Positions 7,979 through 16,621 of a DNA stretch of 64,000 nucleotides are shown one piece after another. Positions within the stretch are counted from its first letter, which is position 1. Each line of letters opens with the position of its first letter. A program made the position numbers and the translations under genes. The stretch is from Agrilactobacillus yilanensis (lineage in GTDB: Bacteria > Bacillota > Bacilli > Lactobacillales > Lactobacillaceae): the NCBI RefSeq assembly GCF_003946725.1, contig NZ_RHOY01000015.1, positions 17,939 to 81,938 on the forward strand. The letters are read 5' to 3'. Below the pieces are notes generated by a model, which saw nothing but the letters and a program-made list of their open reading frames with translations, made no database searches and was not told the origin of the DNA.

Positions 7979-9892
7979 ATGAAATTACAACAGTTTATTG
8001 CCAAGCATAGTCAGCACATTTTATACGGCACCGCCGGGTTTACCGCAATTGGGTTATTATTCGATTACGCATTTCATATTGAAATTATTGGTTTGATTGC
8101 CTTAATCATTGCTTCAATCATTGGGGTTTTCCCAATTGCCGTTAAAGCGATCAGTGCATTAAGATACAAAATCGTTTCAATTGAGTTATTAGTAACAATC
8201 GCAGTTATCGGGGCTTTTGCCATTCAAGAATTCCACGAATCTGCAATTGTAACGTTCCTATTCTTATTAGGGGACTATTTAGAAAAGAAAACATTAGCAA
8301 AAACAAGACAATCCATCAAAGACTTAACAGCGATGGCACCAACTACCGCCCAAGTTAAACAAGCAGATGGGACAGTAGCAACCGTTGATGTTGATGATTT
8401 GGACAAAGGGGATATTGTGTTAACCCATGTTGGGGATCAAATTCCTGTAGATGGCCACATCACTAGCGGTCAAGGTTATGTTAATGAAGCTGCAATCACC
8501 GGGGAATCAGAACTCGTTGCCAAAAAAGCTGGCGATAGCGTTTATTCAGGGACCATATTAGAAGATGGCGATTTAACGATCACCACAGATCAAGTCGGGG
8601 ATATGACAACTTTTGGTAAAATTATCGAATTAGTTGAAGAAGCTCAAGATAGTAAATCATCTGCCGAAAAATTTATTGACCGGTTTGCGAAATACTATAC
8701 CCCCGCTGTTTTAGTGTTAGGTATTTTGACTTATATCATTACTCGAGATTTGAACTTAGCCATTACGCTGCTAGTGCTTGGTTGCCCAGGTGCTTTAGTA
8801 ATCGGGGCACCGGTTTCAAACGTAGCCGGAATTGGGAATGGCGCAAAAAATGGTATTTTGATTAAAGGCGGCGAAGTTACCGCACAAATGTCCAAAGTAG
8901 ATACGATGGTTTTTGATAAAACTGGGACGTTGACTGTTGGGAAACCAGAAGTTGCCACAGTGGCTTACTTTAATGGGCAGACGCCAGATGATCTGAGCGC
9001 TTATTTAACGAAGGTTCAAGAAATTGAACAAAACAGTAATCACCCCTTAGCAAAAGCTGTCGTCACTTATTTGAAGGCACAAGGGGTTCCAGCTGATCAA
9101 GAAGCTGCGCCACAAGTAACTACAATTAAAGGTAGAGGTCTTTATAGTGAAGACGAAGATTTATTAATTGGGAATTTAGCGTTAATGACAGATCACAATG
9201 TGCAAATTTCAGCAGCTGATAAAGCTAAGGTTGAAGCTATTCAGCATCAAGGACGTTCTATTGTCGCTGTCGCTGCTGCCGGCGCCTTGCAAGTGGTCTT
9301 TGGGATCAGTGATGTTTTACGGCCAAATGTCAAAGCAACCTTAAGTAGTCTACGGCAGGCCGGAGTCAAACGGTTAGTCATGTTAACGGGGGATAATGAA
9401 CAAAGCGCCCAAGCAATGGCCCAAGGTTTAGGATTTGACGAAATTCATGCCCAATTATTACCAAATGAAAAACTAGATTGGTTAGAAAAGTATCAACAAC
9501 AAGGACTACACGTTGCCTTTGTCGGTGATGGGATTAATGATAGCCCAGCTTTAGCTAAGGCTGATGTCGGTGTTGCCATGGGCAGTGGGACAGATGTGGC
9601 TATTGAAACAGCTGATTTAACTTTGATGAATTCTAAATTTGAAAGTTTGTACAAAGCTTATGTGTTAAGCCGTAAAACAAATGCCAATACGACTGAAAAT
9701 ATCGTGATTGCTTTAGCGGTCGTTGCACTGTTATTGAGTGGTTTATTGTTTGGTCTTGTGGATATGGCCACTGGGATGTTTGTCCATGAAGCTAGTATTT
9801 TAGTCGTCATCTTCAATGCTATGCGGTTATTACGGATGCACCAACGTTCAGCCGTTAATAAAGAAAATCATCAAGTTATTTACGAAAAATAA
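7979..9892 (+). CDS. P1B-type heavy-metal-translocating ATPase with CPG motif
   Basis: 637 residues. Actuator TGES, membrane motif GCPGALVIGAP, phosphorylation motif DKTGTLT, and the hinge TGDN and GDGIND are all present. The metal-binding triplet is CPG where most members have CPC, CPH or SPC, so metal selectivity may be shifted; the last membrane helices carry FVHEAS where Zn/Cd pumps often carry HEGG. There is no N-terminal HMA domain; a separate HMA protein is encoded next. Strong ribosome site AGGAGG. It probably exports a soft or borderline divalent metal under control of the Crp/Fnr protein encoded downstream. Confidence 0.9.
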   Translation: MKLQQFIAKHSQHILYGTAGFTAIGLLFDYAFHIEIIGLIALIIASIIGVFPIAVKAISALRYKIVSIELLVTIAVIGAFAIQEFHESAIVTFLFLLGDYLEKKTLAKTRQSIKDLTAMAPTTAQVKQADGTVATVDVDDLDKGDIVLTHVGDQIPVDGHITSGQGYVNEAAITGESELVAKKAGDSVYSGTILEDGDLTITTDQVGDMTTFGKIIELVEEAQDSKSSAEKFIDRFAKYYTPAVLVLGILTYIITRDLNLAITLLVLGCPGALVIGAPVSNVAGIGNGAKNGILIKGGEVTAQMSKVDTMVFDKTGTLTVGKPEVATVAYFNGQTPDDLSAYLTKVQEIEQNSNHPLAKAVVTYLKAQGVPADQEAAPQVTTIKGRGLYSEDEDLLIGNLALMTDHNVQISAADKAKVEAIQHQGRSIVAVAAAGALQVVFGISDVLRPNVKATLSSLRQAGVKRLVMLTGDNEQSAQAMAQGLGFDEIHAQLLPNEKLDWLEKYQQQGLHVAFVGDGINDSPALAKADVGVAMGSGTDVAIETADLTLMNSKFESLYKAYVLSRKTNANTTENIVIALAVVALLLSGLLFGLVDMATGMFVHEASILVVIFNAMRLLRMHQRSAVNKENHQVIYEK

Positions 9893-9898
9893 TAAAAC

Positions 9899-9940
9899 TT
9901 GATCACGATCAATTATTTTTCAAAACAAACTAGTTACTAT
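9899..9940 (+). promoter_or_regulatory. Perfect FNR box and promoter of the HMA-ferritin-like-Crp genes
   Basis: TTGATCACGATCAA (9899-9912) matches TTGAT-N4-ATCAA exactly. TACTAT at 9935-9940 lies 22 bases downstream, the same spacing as at 7875. The bases after the box (TTATTT) are also shared. Confidence 0.85.
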
Positions 9941-9995
9941 AGAAGTATAGAAAAGCAAAACAAATTAATATAAATATTTCAAGGAGGTCATTATT

Positions 9996-10223
9996 ATGGC
10001 TAAAGTTACATTAAAATTAGGAGAATTAACCTGCCCATCATGTTTAACAAAGATCGAACAAGGTTTGAAACAAACAGACGGTGTTGAAAGCGTCAAAGTT
10101 TTATTCAATGCTGGTAAAGTCAAAGCAGATTATGATGCTAGTGTCACAACGCCAGAAGCTTTGGCAGATGTGATTACCGGTTTAGGTTATGAAGTTAAAA
10201 GTACAAAAGCAGTGGAGGCATAA
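9996..10223 (+). CDS. Heavy-metal-associated (HMA) domain metallochaperone
   Basis: 75 residues forming a single ferredoxin-like HMA domain. The metal-binding loop is LTCPSC (C-x-x-C), at residues 12-17. CopZ-type proteins have this size and hand Cu(I) or other soft metals to a P1B ATPase; here it probably substitutes for the HMA domain missing from the upstream pump. It is the first gene after the second FNR box and is followed after 2 bases by the ferritin-like gene. Ribosome site AAGGAGG. Confidence 0.9.
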   Translation: MAKVTLKLGELTCPSCLTKIEQGLKQTDGVESVKVLFNAGKVKADYDASVTTPEALADVITGLGYEVKSTKAVEA

Positions 10224-10225
10224 TT

Positions 10226-10756
10226 ATGACAGAACAAACAGTAGCCGCATTATATCAAGCAGAACAAGTTCAAAGTGATACCGATCACCATACTCCAACG
10301 GCCGGCGCCATGATTGGCCATGTTTTATCAAACTTGAAATTTCAAGAGTTTAAATTAGAACAGTATTGGTGGTATGCTAAAGCTAACAACGATTTATTCC
10401 AACAATTGGCTGAAGCCAATCATCAAGCCTATTTAAAAGTAATTTCTAAGATGTTGGATGCTCAAGAAATCGTGCCAACAACCGTTCAAGAGATGTTAGA
10501 TTATAAATTTTTAGATGAAGGCGGTCAAAATAAGTATTTTGACACGGAAACGATGTTAAAAGATACTGTTTTGGATTACAATAAAGCCAATATGTTTGTC
10601 ACTCGAGCTATTAAGTTAGCTGAAAAAGAAGAAAATTATCCGTTAGCACAAGCAATGATTGACTTGCTGAGCTATCATCAACATGCGATCCGTTTGTTAG
10701 AAAATAAATTAGGCTATCATGTAGATCCAGATGCAGATGAGGATGATGAAGATTAA
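10226..10756 (+). CDS. Ferritin-like/Dps-related protein, metal ligands not conserved
   Basis: 176 residues, almost all alpha-helical, with the Dps-like pattern of a long helix rich in Trp/Tyr (QYWWYAKANNDLFQQL) and a very acidic C-terminal tail. The usual Dps ligand His in the W...LH motif is not apparent, so ferroxidase activity is doubtful. It lies 2 bases after the HMA gene, with the Crp/Fnr gene following, so it is surely in one operon. It may bind metal through its acidic tail or its N-terminal His pair. Family call moderate. Confidence 0.65.
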   Translation: MTEQTVAALYQAEQVQSDTDHHTPTAGAMIGHVLSNLKFQEFKLEQYWWYAKANNDLFQQLAEANHQAYLKVISKMLDAQEIVPTTVQEMLDYKFLDEGGQNKYFDTETMLKDTVLDYNKANMFVTRAIKLAEKEENYPLAQAMIDLLSYHQHAIRLLENKLGYHVDPDADEDDED

Positions 10757-10777
10757 TCAATAAAGGAGTTTGGTGTT

Positions 10778-11476
10778 ATGGCAAAAGAAACGGTCTTTCA
10801 AGTTACAGCGCATCATGATACGGATCATGTTTGTGCGGAGATTGTCCCAATATTTTCACATTTGGTGCATGAAGAACTGTTGGAGATTTCAAAACTGATT
10901 CATCATCAATCATTTAAAAAGGGCAATTTAGTCAGAACACCAGACGATCAGGAATTGGTTATCTTAAATCAAGGCAATTTAAAAATCTATCAACTCAGTG
11001 CCAGCGGTAAAGAGCAATTACTACGGGTCATGGGCCCTGGTGATTTTGAAGGTGAAGCCGCATTGTTTGGTGTTAAAACGCCAGATACTTACATTCAGGC
11101 GTTAACCGACAGCAGTGCGTGTGTCATCTATAAAGCAGATTTTCAACAATTACTATTGGATTATCCGACTATTGGCTTAAAGCTCTTAGAAGAGTCTGCT
11201 GGAAAAATTGCCGCCTTAGAAAAACAAGCTGCTTTTTTAAGCACTGACTCGATCCAAAGCCGTTTGGCCAGCTATTTATTGGATTTGGCAGAAGCGAATG
11301 AAACCACAGCCGTTGAAATCCCCATGAAGATGAAGGAGTTAGCGAACTTTATTGGAACAACCCCCGAAACGTTATCTCGGACATTAAAAAAAATGGCAAA
11401 GCTAAATATTTTAACTTACCAACGAAAACAGGTTCAAATATTAGATGAGGATAAATTGGAAGATTTGATATCGTAA
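10778..11476 (+). CDS. Crp/Fnr family transcriptional regulator (FLP-like)
   Basis: 232 residues. It has an N-terminal His-rich stretch with one Cys (HHDTDHVCAEIV), a cyclic-nucleotide-binding-type beta-roll (VILNQGNLKIYQL...GPGDFEGEAALFG), a dimerisation helix and a C-terminal winged helix (ELANFIGTTPETLSRTLKKM). The recognition helix E-T-L-S-R suits FNR-type TTGAT sites, which lie before both transcription units of this locus, so autoregulation is likely. It lacks the four-cysteine [4Fe-4S] set of Fnr; metal or thiol sensing is inferred from the His/Cys cluster. The arrangement recalls the lactococcal flp operons. Confidence 0.88.
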   Translation: MAKETVFQVTAHHDTDHVCAEIVPIFSHLVHEELLEISKLIHHQSFKKGNLVRTPDDQELVILNQGNLKIYQLSASGKEQLLRVMGPGDFEGEAALFGVKTPDTYIQALTDSSACVIYKADFQQLLLDYPTIGLKLLEESAGKIAALEKQAAFLSTDSIQSRLASYLLDLAEANETTAVEIPMKMKELANFIGTTPETLSRTLKKMAKLNILTYQRKQVQILDEDKLEDLIS

Positions 11477-11546
11477 TCTAGAAAATGAGCCAACACGTCG
11501 TTACTGCGGAAACTAAAACGATGCGTAATTTGTAGCTATGTAACAC

Positions 11547-11594
11547 AATAGAAGCTGGCAAAAAGTAAAATTTTGACCGGCTTCTATTTTTTTG
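11547..11594 (+). terminator. Intrinsic terminator of the metal operon
   Basis: AATAGAAGCTGG (11547-11558) pairs with CCGGCTTCTATT (11577-11588), followed by a T-run. Confidence 0.85.
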
Positions 11595-11686
11595 AACAAA
11601 AAACGACTTTGGGCATTATCAGTCTTTTGACTGAATACTTATGCATGCAAACGTTTTATACTAGAACTTGTAAGGAGTTGTTCGTT

Positions 11687-11941
11687 ATGCAAATAAAAAA
11701 GAATGATGCCGAGATCACTGAAGATGAAGTTGTACCTACGTTACTTTTTTCAATTGATTATCCAGAAGTTTTTGCCGTTACTGAAAACGGTAAATTGGTG
11801 CAAGTGACAATCACAGAACAACAAAAAAGGGACACCACCTTTTGGGATGTCCTGGAAAAGATTAAGAAAAATAAAATTTGGGTGCCATTGTCTAAATCAC
11901 AATATAAACTATTTGATGATGACTGGTTAGCCGTAGAATAG
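11687..11941 (+). CDS. Hypothetical protein, 84 residues
   Basis: ATG 11687 has AAGGAG at ideal spacing; an upstream in-frame extension to 11573 would run through the preceding terminator and is rejected. The protein is charged, soluble and has no recognised domain; the C-terminal half (WVPLSKSQYKLFDDDWLAVE) is aromatic-rich. Own transcription unit ending at a terminator shared with the convergent channel gene. Function unknown. Confidence 0.7.
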   Translation: MQIKKNDAEITEDEVVPTLLFSIDYPEVFAVTENGKLVQVTITEQQKRDTTFWDVLEKIKKNKIWVPLSKSQYKLFDDDWLAVE

Positions 11942-11955
11942 AGTACAACTAGTAG

Positions 11956-11995
11956 GAGACAAGCTTAAAAGTTAACTTTTTGAGCTTGTCTCTTT
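11956..11995. terminator. Bidirectional terminator
   Basis: GAGACAAGCT (11956-11965) pairs with AGCTTGTCTC (11983-11992), with inner AAAAGTT/AACTTTT pairing and a T-run. It overlaps the 3' end of the minus-strand channel gene. Confidence 0.8.
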
Positions 11996-12583
11996 TTGTT
12001 CGGCCCGACGACGGATATAACGGCTCAGTGCAGAACGAATAAAAAAGCCCGCAAAAATAATAATAAGTAACGCCGGTGGAAATAGGATAGCTGTCAAAAC
12101 GTATAAGATGCTCAAAATAAACATAACAATTGTAGAGCGATATTCTTCAAGGTCATGGAGATTTGGCGTGATACCGCGATCTTGCCAAATACCAATGGCT
12201 AGTCGAAATAAAATAAATTGGACAAAATCTACGCTTAAAATGATGGCAGCGAAAAAAATCGTATTAAATCTTGAAAATAGATCATCACTTAATAAAGTGG
12301 TAGCAAAGGGTGTTAGACAGACTAAGCATAAATAATACATATTCAGAATTAAAAATTTTGTTGGCGGCCGTTTTAAATGGCTTAACAATTCCTGATGAAA
12401 AATCCAATATTGCGCCACAACACCAAAACTAATAAAGTAAACGGATAATTCAGTGATTAATTGTTCGATTTTAGACCAATTAATGACTTTGGGTGGGGTA
12501 ATGTTTAGGATCATAATCGTTAAGACAATTGCAAAAACACCATCGGATAAAGCGGTCATCCTTGTATGCGAATTTCTGAACAT
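11972..12583 (-). CDS. TMEM175-family (DUF1211) potassium channel-like membrane protein
   Basis: 203 residues with about six membrane segments. The first segment carries the family signature R...SDGVFAIVLTIM. Bacterial members form potassium-leak channels that are tetrameric, with hydrophobic isoleucine gates. The C-terminus is strongly basic (RYIRRRAEQKE). Single gene. Ribosome site AGGAAGAAGGGC upstream of the ATG at 12583. Confidence 0.88.
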   Translation of the reverse strand: MFRNSHTRMTALSDGVFAIVLTIMILNITPPKVINWSKIEQLITELSVYFISFGVVAQYWIFHQELLSHLKRPPTKFLILNMYYLCLVCLTPFATTLLSDDLFSRFNTIFFAAIILSVDFVQFILFRLAIGIWQDRGITPNLHDLEEYRSTIVMFILSILYVLTAILFPPALLIIIFAGFFIRSALSRYIRRRAEQKETSSKS

Positions 12584-12671
12584 TATCGTGCCCTTCTTCC
12601 TAGTTAAAGCGCTATGTCTTTAAAGTTGTCGCCAAAGTTATTTTTCTAACCGTATTATGGTAGGCCGTTAT

Positions 12672-13706
12672 TTAGTACGTGTTATTAGTATAATACTGGG
12701 TGTCTAAACCAAACGTTTGATAATTTAAATTGTTCAAGCCGTCGTAATCTGTATTTAAAGCGTTGAGTTCTGTTTCGGTATTTTTTAGTGTTTTAGCAGG
12801 TAAATCTAAATTGGATCGTAAGCGATCAGTGGCTGTTTGCAATGTTTTTGTAGCCATTATTTGATAAGAACTGTTATTAATCCAAGCATCGCTACCTTTT
12901 AATTGATAGGTTGTAATCGTTTTAAAATTTTGATGATCCTTTAAGAGCATTTTAGTGACGTCATCAAAAACAAGATCTGTTTTTAAATTGGTCTGTAAGT
13001 AATTTAGTAAAGTCTGATAATGGCTTAAGCTGTTAAAACTTAATAATTTTTTAGCCAAAGCTTTAATGACTTGTTGCTGCCGCAATTGGCGGCCATAATC
13101 GCCTGCTGGGTCTTCGTGGCGCATACGGACATAGGCTAAAGCGCGACTACCATTTAAATGGGTCCAGCCTTTTTCAAATTTTTGATTACCAGTAGCGCTA
13201 TCCTGCCAGCTGAAAGGGACTTTCACAGATATACCGCCCACAGCATCCACTAATTTTTCTAGACCGCCCATATTTAAGGTGGCGTAATAATCAATTGGCA
13301 GACCTAGCAGGGCACTAACACTATCTTTAGCCATTTTAGAGCCGCCGATATTATAAGCAGCATTAATTTTTTGTACATTTTTAGTTTTAGTCCCGATCAT
13401 TTCGGCCATCGTATCTCTGGGAATACTGTACAAAATGGTTCGGTGGGTCTGGGGGTTCACGGAAGCCACCAACATTGTGTCTGAGTTGCCTTGATCAATC
13501 CGGCCTTGGGCACCAGTATCTACCCCTAACAGCAAAATTGTAAATGGCTGTTGCTTGGTAATCGCCGTGTTTGTATCTGCGTTTGCTGTGGAGATTTTGT
13601 CAAAAGCTTGTTGCGTTTGGCGAATTTTGATTAAGCAAAAACTCGTAATTAACAGTAAAAAACAAATTAGGCCGATCGAAATAAAATATTTTAACTTTTT
13701 TGTCAT
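12672..13706 (-). CDS. LytR-CpsA-Psr (LCP) family cell-wall glycopolymer ligase
   Basis: 344 residues from ATG 13706, with GAGGGG upstream; a frame open to 13751 overlaps the preceding gene and is rejected. Short cytoplasmic N-terminus, one membrane helix, then the LCP domain (ILLLGVDTGAQGRIDQGNSDTMLVASVNP, IPRDT, and the R-x-R-x-D region VRMRHEDPAGDYGR). LCP enzymes move undecaprenyl-linked teichoic acid or polysaccharide to peptidoglycan outside the membrane. It follows a PAP2 phosphatase gene by 7 bases, so the pair probably acts on lipid-linked wall precursors. Confidence 0.92.
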   Translation of the reverse strand: MTKKLKYFISIGLICFLLLITSFCLIKIRQTQQAFDKISTANADTNTAITKQQPFTILLLGVDTGAQGRIDQGNSDTMLVASVNPQTHRTILYSIPRDTMAEMIGTKTKNVQKINAAYNIGGSKMAKDSVSALLGLPIDYYATLNMGGLEKLVDAVGGISVKVPFSWQDSATGNQKFEKGWTHLNGSRALAYVRMRHEDPAGDYGRQLRQQQVIKALAKKLLSFNSLSHYQTLLNYLQTNLKTDLVFDDVTKMLLKDHQNFKTITTYQLKGSDAWINNSSYQIMATKTLQTATDRLRSNLDLPAKTLKNTETELNALNTDYDGLNNLNYQTFGLDTQYYTNNTY

Positions 13707-13713
13707 TTGTAAA

Positions 13714-14367
13714 CTACCCCTCAACCCTAGTAAACCGGGTACTTTTTTCAAATTTAAATAGGCAGTCAGTCATTATTTCCCAGAAAATAATAGCCAATAA
13801 AAGACTGGCTAAAATATCGGATGCAAAATGATTTCGTAAATAAAGCCGGGAGATGATGATTAAGCTAAGCCCTAAAACGCTGTAAAATTGTAAATAATGC
13901 TTAGTCACAGCGCTAAAAGAACAGTATCGGATTAGTTGCCAACAGATGAGCAACAATAACAGGCCGTTAAATGTGTGGCCACTAGGGAAACTATAGCCGC
14001 TGGCCGGGGCTAATTGTAACATTGGTCGAGGCCGTTTTGCGATAGTTTTGATTAACCAAAGACTTAAATTGCCCACGGTCACGAGACCTACAAAACCTAA
14101 AGCAAGTGGCTTTTGCCCACGGCAGAATTGATAACCGGCAAGGCCCAGCATCAAAGTGACTAAAATGATCGGGCTGGTGAGTTGGGCAAGGTAGGTTAAT
14201 AATGTGGTCCACACTGGATTTTGCCAAGTATTGAAAAAAGACTGCACATGGTGATCCAATTGTTGTCCCCAGCTGAGCCTAAATTGGACTGTATAGAAAA
14301 TGAAACCAAAGCCGAAAATAAGGCCGATGAGTCGCCATAAATGATATTTGGTTGTGGTAAATTGCAT
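13714..14367 (-). CDS. PAP2 family membrane phosphatase
   Basis: 217 residues from ATG 14367, which has AGGAGG at good spacing; an extension to 14424 is less likely. Six membrane segments. All three catalytic signatures are present: KTIAKRPRP (K-x6-RP), PSGH and SRLYLRNHFASD (S-R-x5-H-x3-D). Such enzymes recycle undecaprenyl pyrophosphate or dephosphorylate phosphatidate. It is the first gene of a two-gene unit with the LCP gene, which favours an undecaprenyl-related role. Confidence 0.9.
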   Translation of the reverse strand: MQFTTTKYHLWRLIGLIFGFGFIFYTVQFRLSWGQQLDHHVQSFFNTWQNPVWTTLLTYLAQLTSPIILVTLMLGLAGYQFCRGQKPLALGFVGLVTVGNLSLWLIKTIAKRPRPMLQLAPASGYSFPSGHTFNGLLLLLICWQLIRYCSFSAVTKHYLQFYSVLGLSLIIISRLYLRNHFASDILASLLLAIIFWEIMTDCLFKFEKSTRFTRVEG

Positions 14368-14659
14368 AAGTACCTCCTGAATAAAGTCAGCGTCTATTGT
14401 CACGTTTTTAATTTCAGGAAGCAACTGGCAACGGTGGGGGCGGGCGTTGCTTTTGTATAAACAATCACAATTAAATAAAGCACTTATAACAGGGGATAAA
14501 TCAGGTAGTTCAATCCAATAAGTGATTTATTCACGAATTAAGATTTTAGAAATAAGCCTGCAAATTAGAGAAAAAGCACGAATACTGGGTTTTTAGGGCA
14601 TACTAAAAAGGTATAGCCGGGCTATAAAATTTGTTGCTATTTTAAATTTTCACAAGCGT

Positions 14660-15520
14660 TTAATTATCAAAAATTTCGATAAATTTCTCTAAAATAGGGC
14701 TGGCAATGACTGTGTCCGGCCAAATTAACTGAATTTGTGTGCGCCAAGGCTGATAGTTGATGGGATGAATTTGCATCCCCGTTCCCAAGTAGGCCGTCGC
14801 AACGGATTCTGGGACTAAAGCGACGCCAAGTTTGGCATTAGCCCACTGTACGGCGGTACGTGCATCGTCGCAGTAACAGGCGATGAAGGGTCGAATATTT
14901 TTGGCGAAAAAAGTTTGTTCAAAGACATCGCTGAACCGGCGATAAATAATTAAGGGCAATGGCTCTAATGCGGCAACGTCCAATGTCGCTTTTAGATCCT
15001 TTGCATATTTATTAGGCACAACGGCAACGATGCGTTCGATGCGTAGGGCTTTACTTTGGATATGTTCGGTACTAAAGGGTGTTCGCACAATGGCCGCATC
15101 TAAATTGCGCGCTGTCAGTTTTTCTAATAGCTGGTAAGTATTGCCTTCTTGGATATCCAACTGAATGTCAGGATAATACTGCGTTAAACTGGCTAGTTTT
15201 GGCGGCAAAAGGCCCACTGCTGAAGAAATCAGGCCAAGGCGTAGTCGGCCGCTCACCGCAGTACCGGCAAAACGGATTTGGTGGTCTGCTTGGTCTCTGA
15301 GTTCTAGCAGCTGCTGGGCGTAGGTGGCTAAGAGTTTGCCGGCAGCAGTCGGGGTAACGCCATTGGCTGAACGGGTTAAGAGCTGTACGCCTAAAATGGC
15401 TTCTAAATTTTTAATTTGTCGGCTTAAAGGTGGCTGGGCCATGTTGAGTTTTTTAGCGGCTTGCGTAAAACTGCCGGTTTGTAATACGGTTAAAAAGTAA
15501 AGTAACTGTCGAAATTCCAA
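14660..15520 (-). CDS. LysR family transcriptional regulator (TTG start)
   Basis: 286 residues from TTG 15520, which has AGGAG 8 bases upstream and begins exactly at the family N-terminus (EFRQLLYFLTVLQTGSFTQAAKKL). The long open frame to 15790 runs over the divergent gene and is not real. N-terminal helix-turn-helix (NMAQPPLSRQIKNLE), then a two-lobed effector domain. It is divergent from the MobA/ModE-like fusion gene, with about 100 bases between starts, so it probably regulates that gene. Ligand unknown. Confidence 0.9.
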   Translation of the reverse strand: MEFRQLLYFLTVLQTGSFTQAAKKLNMAQPPLSRQIKNLEAILGVQLLTRSANGVTPTAAGKLLATYAQQLLELRDQADHQIRFAGTAVSGRLRLGLISSAVGLLPPKLASLTQYYPDIQLDIQEGNTYQLLEKLTARNLDAAIVRTPFSTEHIQSKALRIERIVAVVPNKYAKDLKATLDVAALEPLPLIIYRRFSDVFEQTFFAKNIRPFIACYCDDARTAVQWANAKLGVALVPESVATAYLGTGMQIHPINYQPWRTQIQLIWPDTVIASPILEKFIEIFDN

Positions 15521-15561
15521 AGGAAAACTCCTATCTATACAAATGCAGGCTAAGGGACCTA

Positions 15562-15570
15562 TGTTATAAT
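15562..15570 (+). promoter_or_regulatory. Extended -10 promoter of the MobA/ModE-like gene
   Basis: TGT followed by TATAAT (15562-15570) is an extended -10 element about 57 bases before the chosen start and lies in the LysR divergent region. Confidence 0.6.
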
Positions 15571-15626
15571 TTACTTGGATTAATTTATATAAAAGTAAGG
15601 TGTCAAATTTAAGTGGGGTGCATAAT

Positions 15627-16523
15627 TTGAAGATTAGTAGTGTTGGTGGGATTATTGCAGCTGCCAATTCAAAGCTGGCTTTTCCATTAAAAAAAGTCGG
15701 GACAATCACGGCAGTAAAACGAATTGCTTTGTTATTAAAACAAGCGGGTGTTTTTCCCATCGTTGTCTTAACTGGTCCCCAAGAAGACAAAGTTCGGTAT
15801 CAGCTGGCAGAAGATGGTGTTATTTTTTTGCCGGTAGGAGAATCACCGTTAGAATTAATTGAATCCGCAAAAATTGGTTTTTCTTTTTTGCAGGATCTTT
15901 GTGATAAAGTTGTCTTTGCACCGGTGAATGCGCCATTTTTTTCTGCAGAGACGATGAAACGTGTCTTAGAGGCTGAGGGGGATGTGGTTATTCCGTCTTT
16001 TCAAAAGCGGGGTGGCCATCCAATTGTATTGACGAATAAAATGATTACACCAATTTTAAATTATAGTGGGGCTCAAGGATTAAATGAGGCGATTGTTGCC
16101 ACTGGTACGGAGATTGACTGGGTCAATGTGGATGATTCCGGCATTCGTGTGCACGCTGAATCAGATGTGACCGAGGAGGGCTTTCATTTAATCAATAATC
16201 TTGGCTTAGAACAAGAAACGGTGTTCTTTACGGCTCGGGTAAAGTTATTGCTATTTTTAATTTCCCAAACTCATGCGATGCGTGGGGCCTGTGATCTAAT
16301 GGCTTTATCTTATAGCAAGGGTTGGGCATTGGTCAATCAATTAGAAAAAGATGTTGGTTTTATCGTGGTAGCGCGGCAGCATGGTGGCAAACATGGGGGC
16401 CGAACGGATTTGACTGCTGCTGGGTATGATTTTTTGATTGCTTATCAAAAAATGGAAGAGACGATCATCAAAACGAGTCAAGCGGCGTTTAGACAATTTG
16501 TTGATGAGATTTACGATAGATAA
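15627..16523 (+). CDS. MobA-like nucleotidyltransferase fused to a ModE-type DNA-binding domain
   Basis: 298 residues from TTG 15627 (site GGGGTG about 7 bases upstream; GTG 15600 would add nine residues). Residues 1 to about 190 follow the MobA/MocA NTP-transferase layout: a first strand SSVGGIIAAA, then APVNAPFF, GGHPIVLTNKM and a final D-x-G-I-x-V-H-A-x-S-D-V. The usual nucleotide loop G-x-S-x-R-M-G is absent. Residues about 205-290 resemble the ModE winged helix (HAMRGACDLMALSYSKGWALVNQLE...GGKHGGRTDLTAAGYDFL). This suggests a molybdenum-cofactor-linked regulator rather than a pure enzyme. No Mo enzyme is in the window. Confidence 0.75.
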   Translation: MKISSVGGIIAAANSKLAFPLKKVGTITAVKRIALLLKQAGVFPIVVLTGPQEDKVRYQLAEDGVIFLPVGESPLELIESAKIGFSFLQDLCDKVVFAPVNAPFFSAETMKRVLEAEGDVVIPSFQKRGGHPIVLTNKMITPILNYSGAQGLNEAIVATGTEIDWVNVDDSGIRVHAESDVTEEGFHLINNLGLEQETVFFTARVKLLLFLISQTHAMRGACDLMALSYSKGWALVNQLEKDVGFIVVARQHGGKHGGRTDLTAAGYDFLIAYQKMEETIIKTSQAAFRQFVDEIYDR

Positions 16524-16561
16524 CTTGTAAGTACTTAGGATTAATTTTACGGGCAATAAAA

Positions 16562-16596
16562 CCCCCTTGAGACAACTAAATTCTCAAGGGGGTTTG
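16562..16596 (+). terminator. Intrinsic terminator
   Basis: CCCCCTTGAGA (16562-16572) pairs perfectly with TCTCAAGGGGG (16582-16592), with TTTG after it. Confidence 0.85.
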
Positions 16597-16621
16597 TATT
16601 AACAATGTCTTACGATTAACT

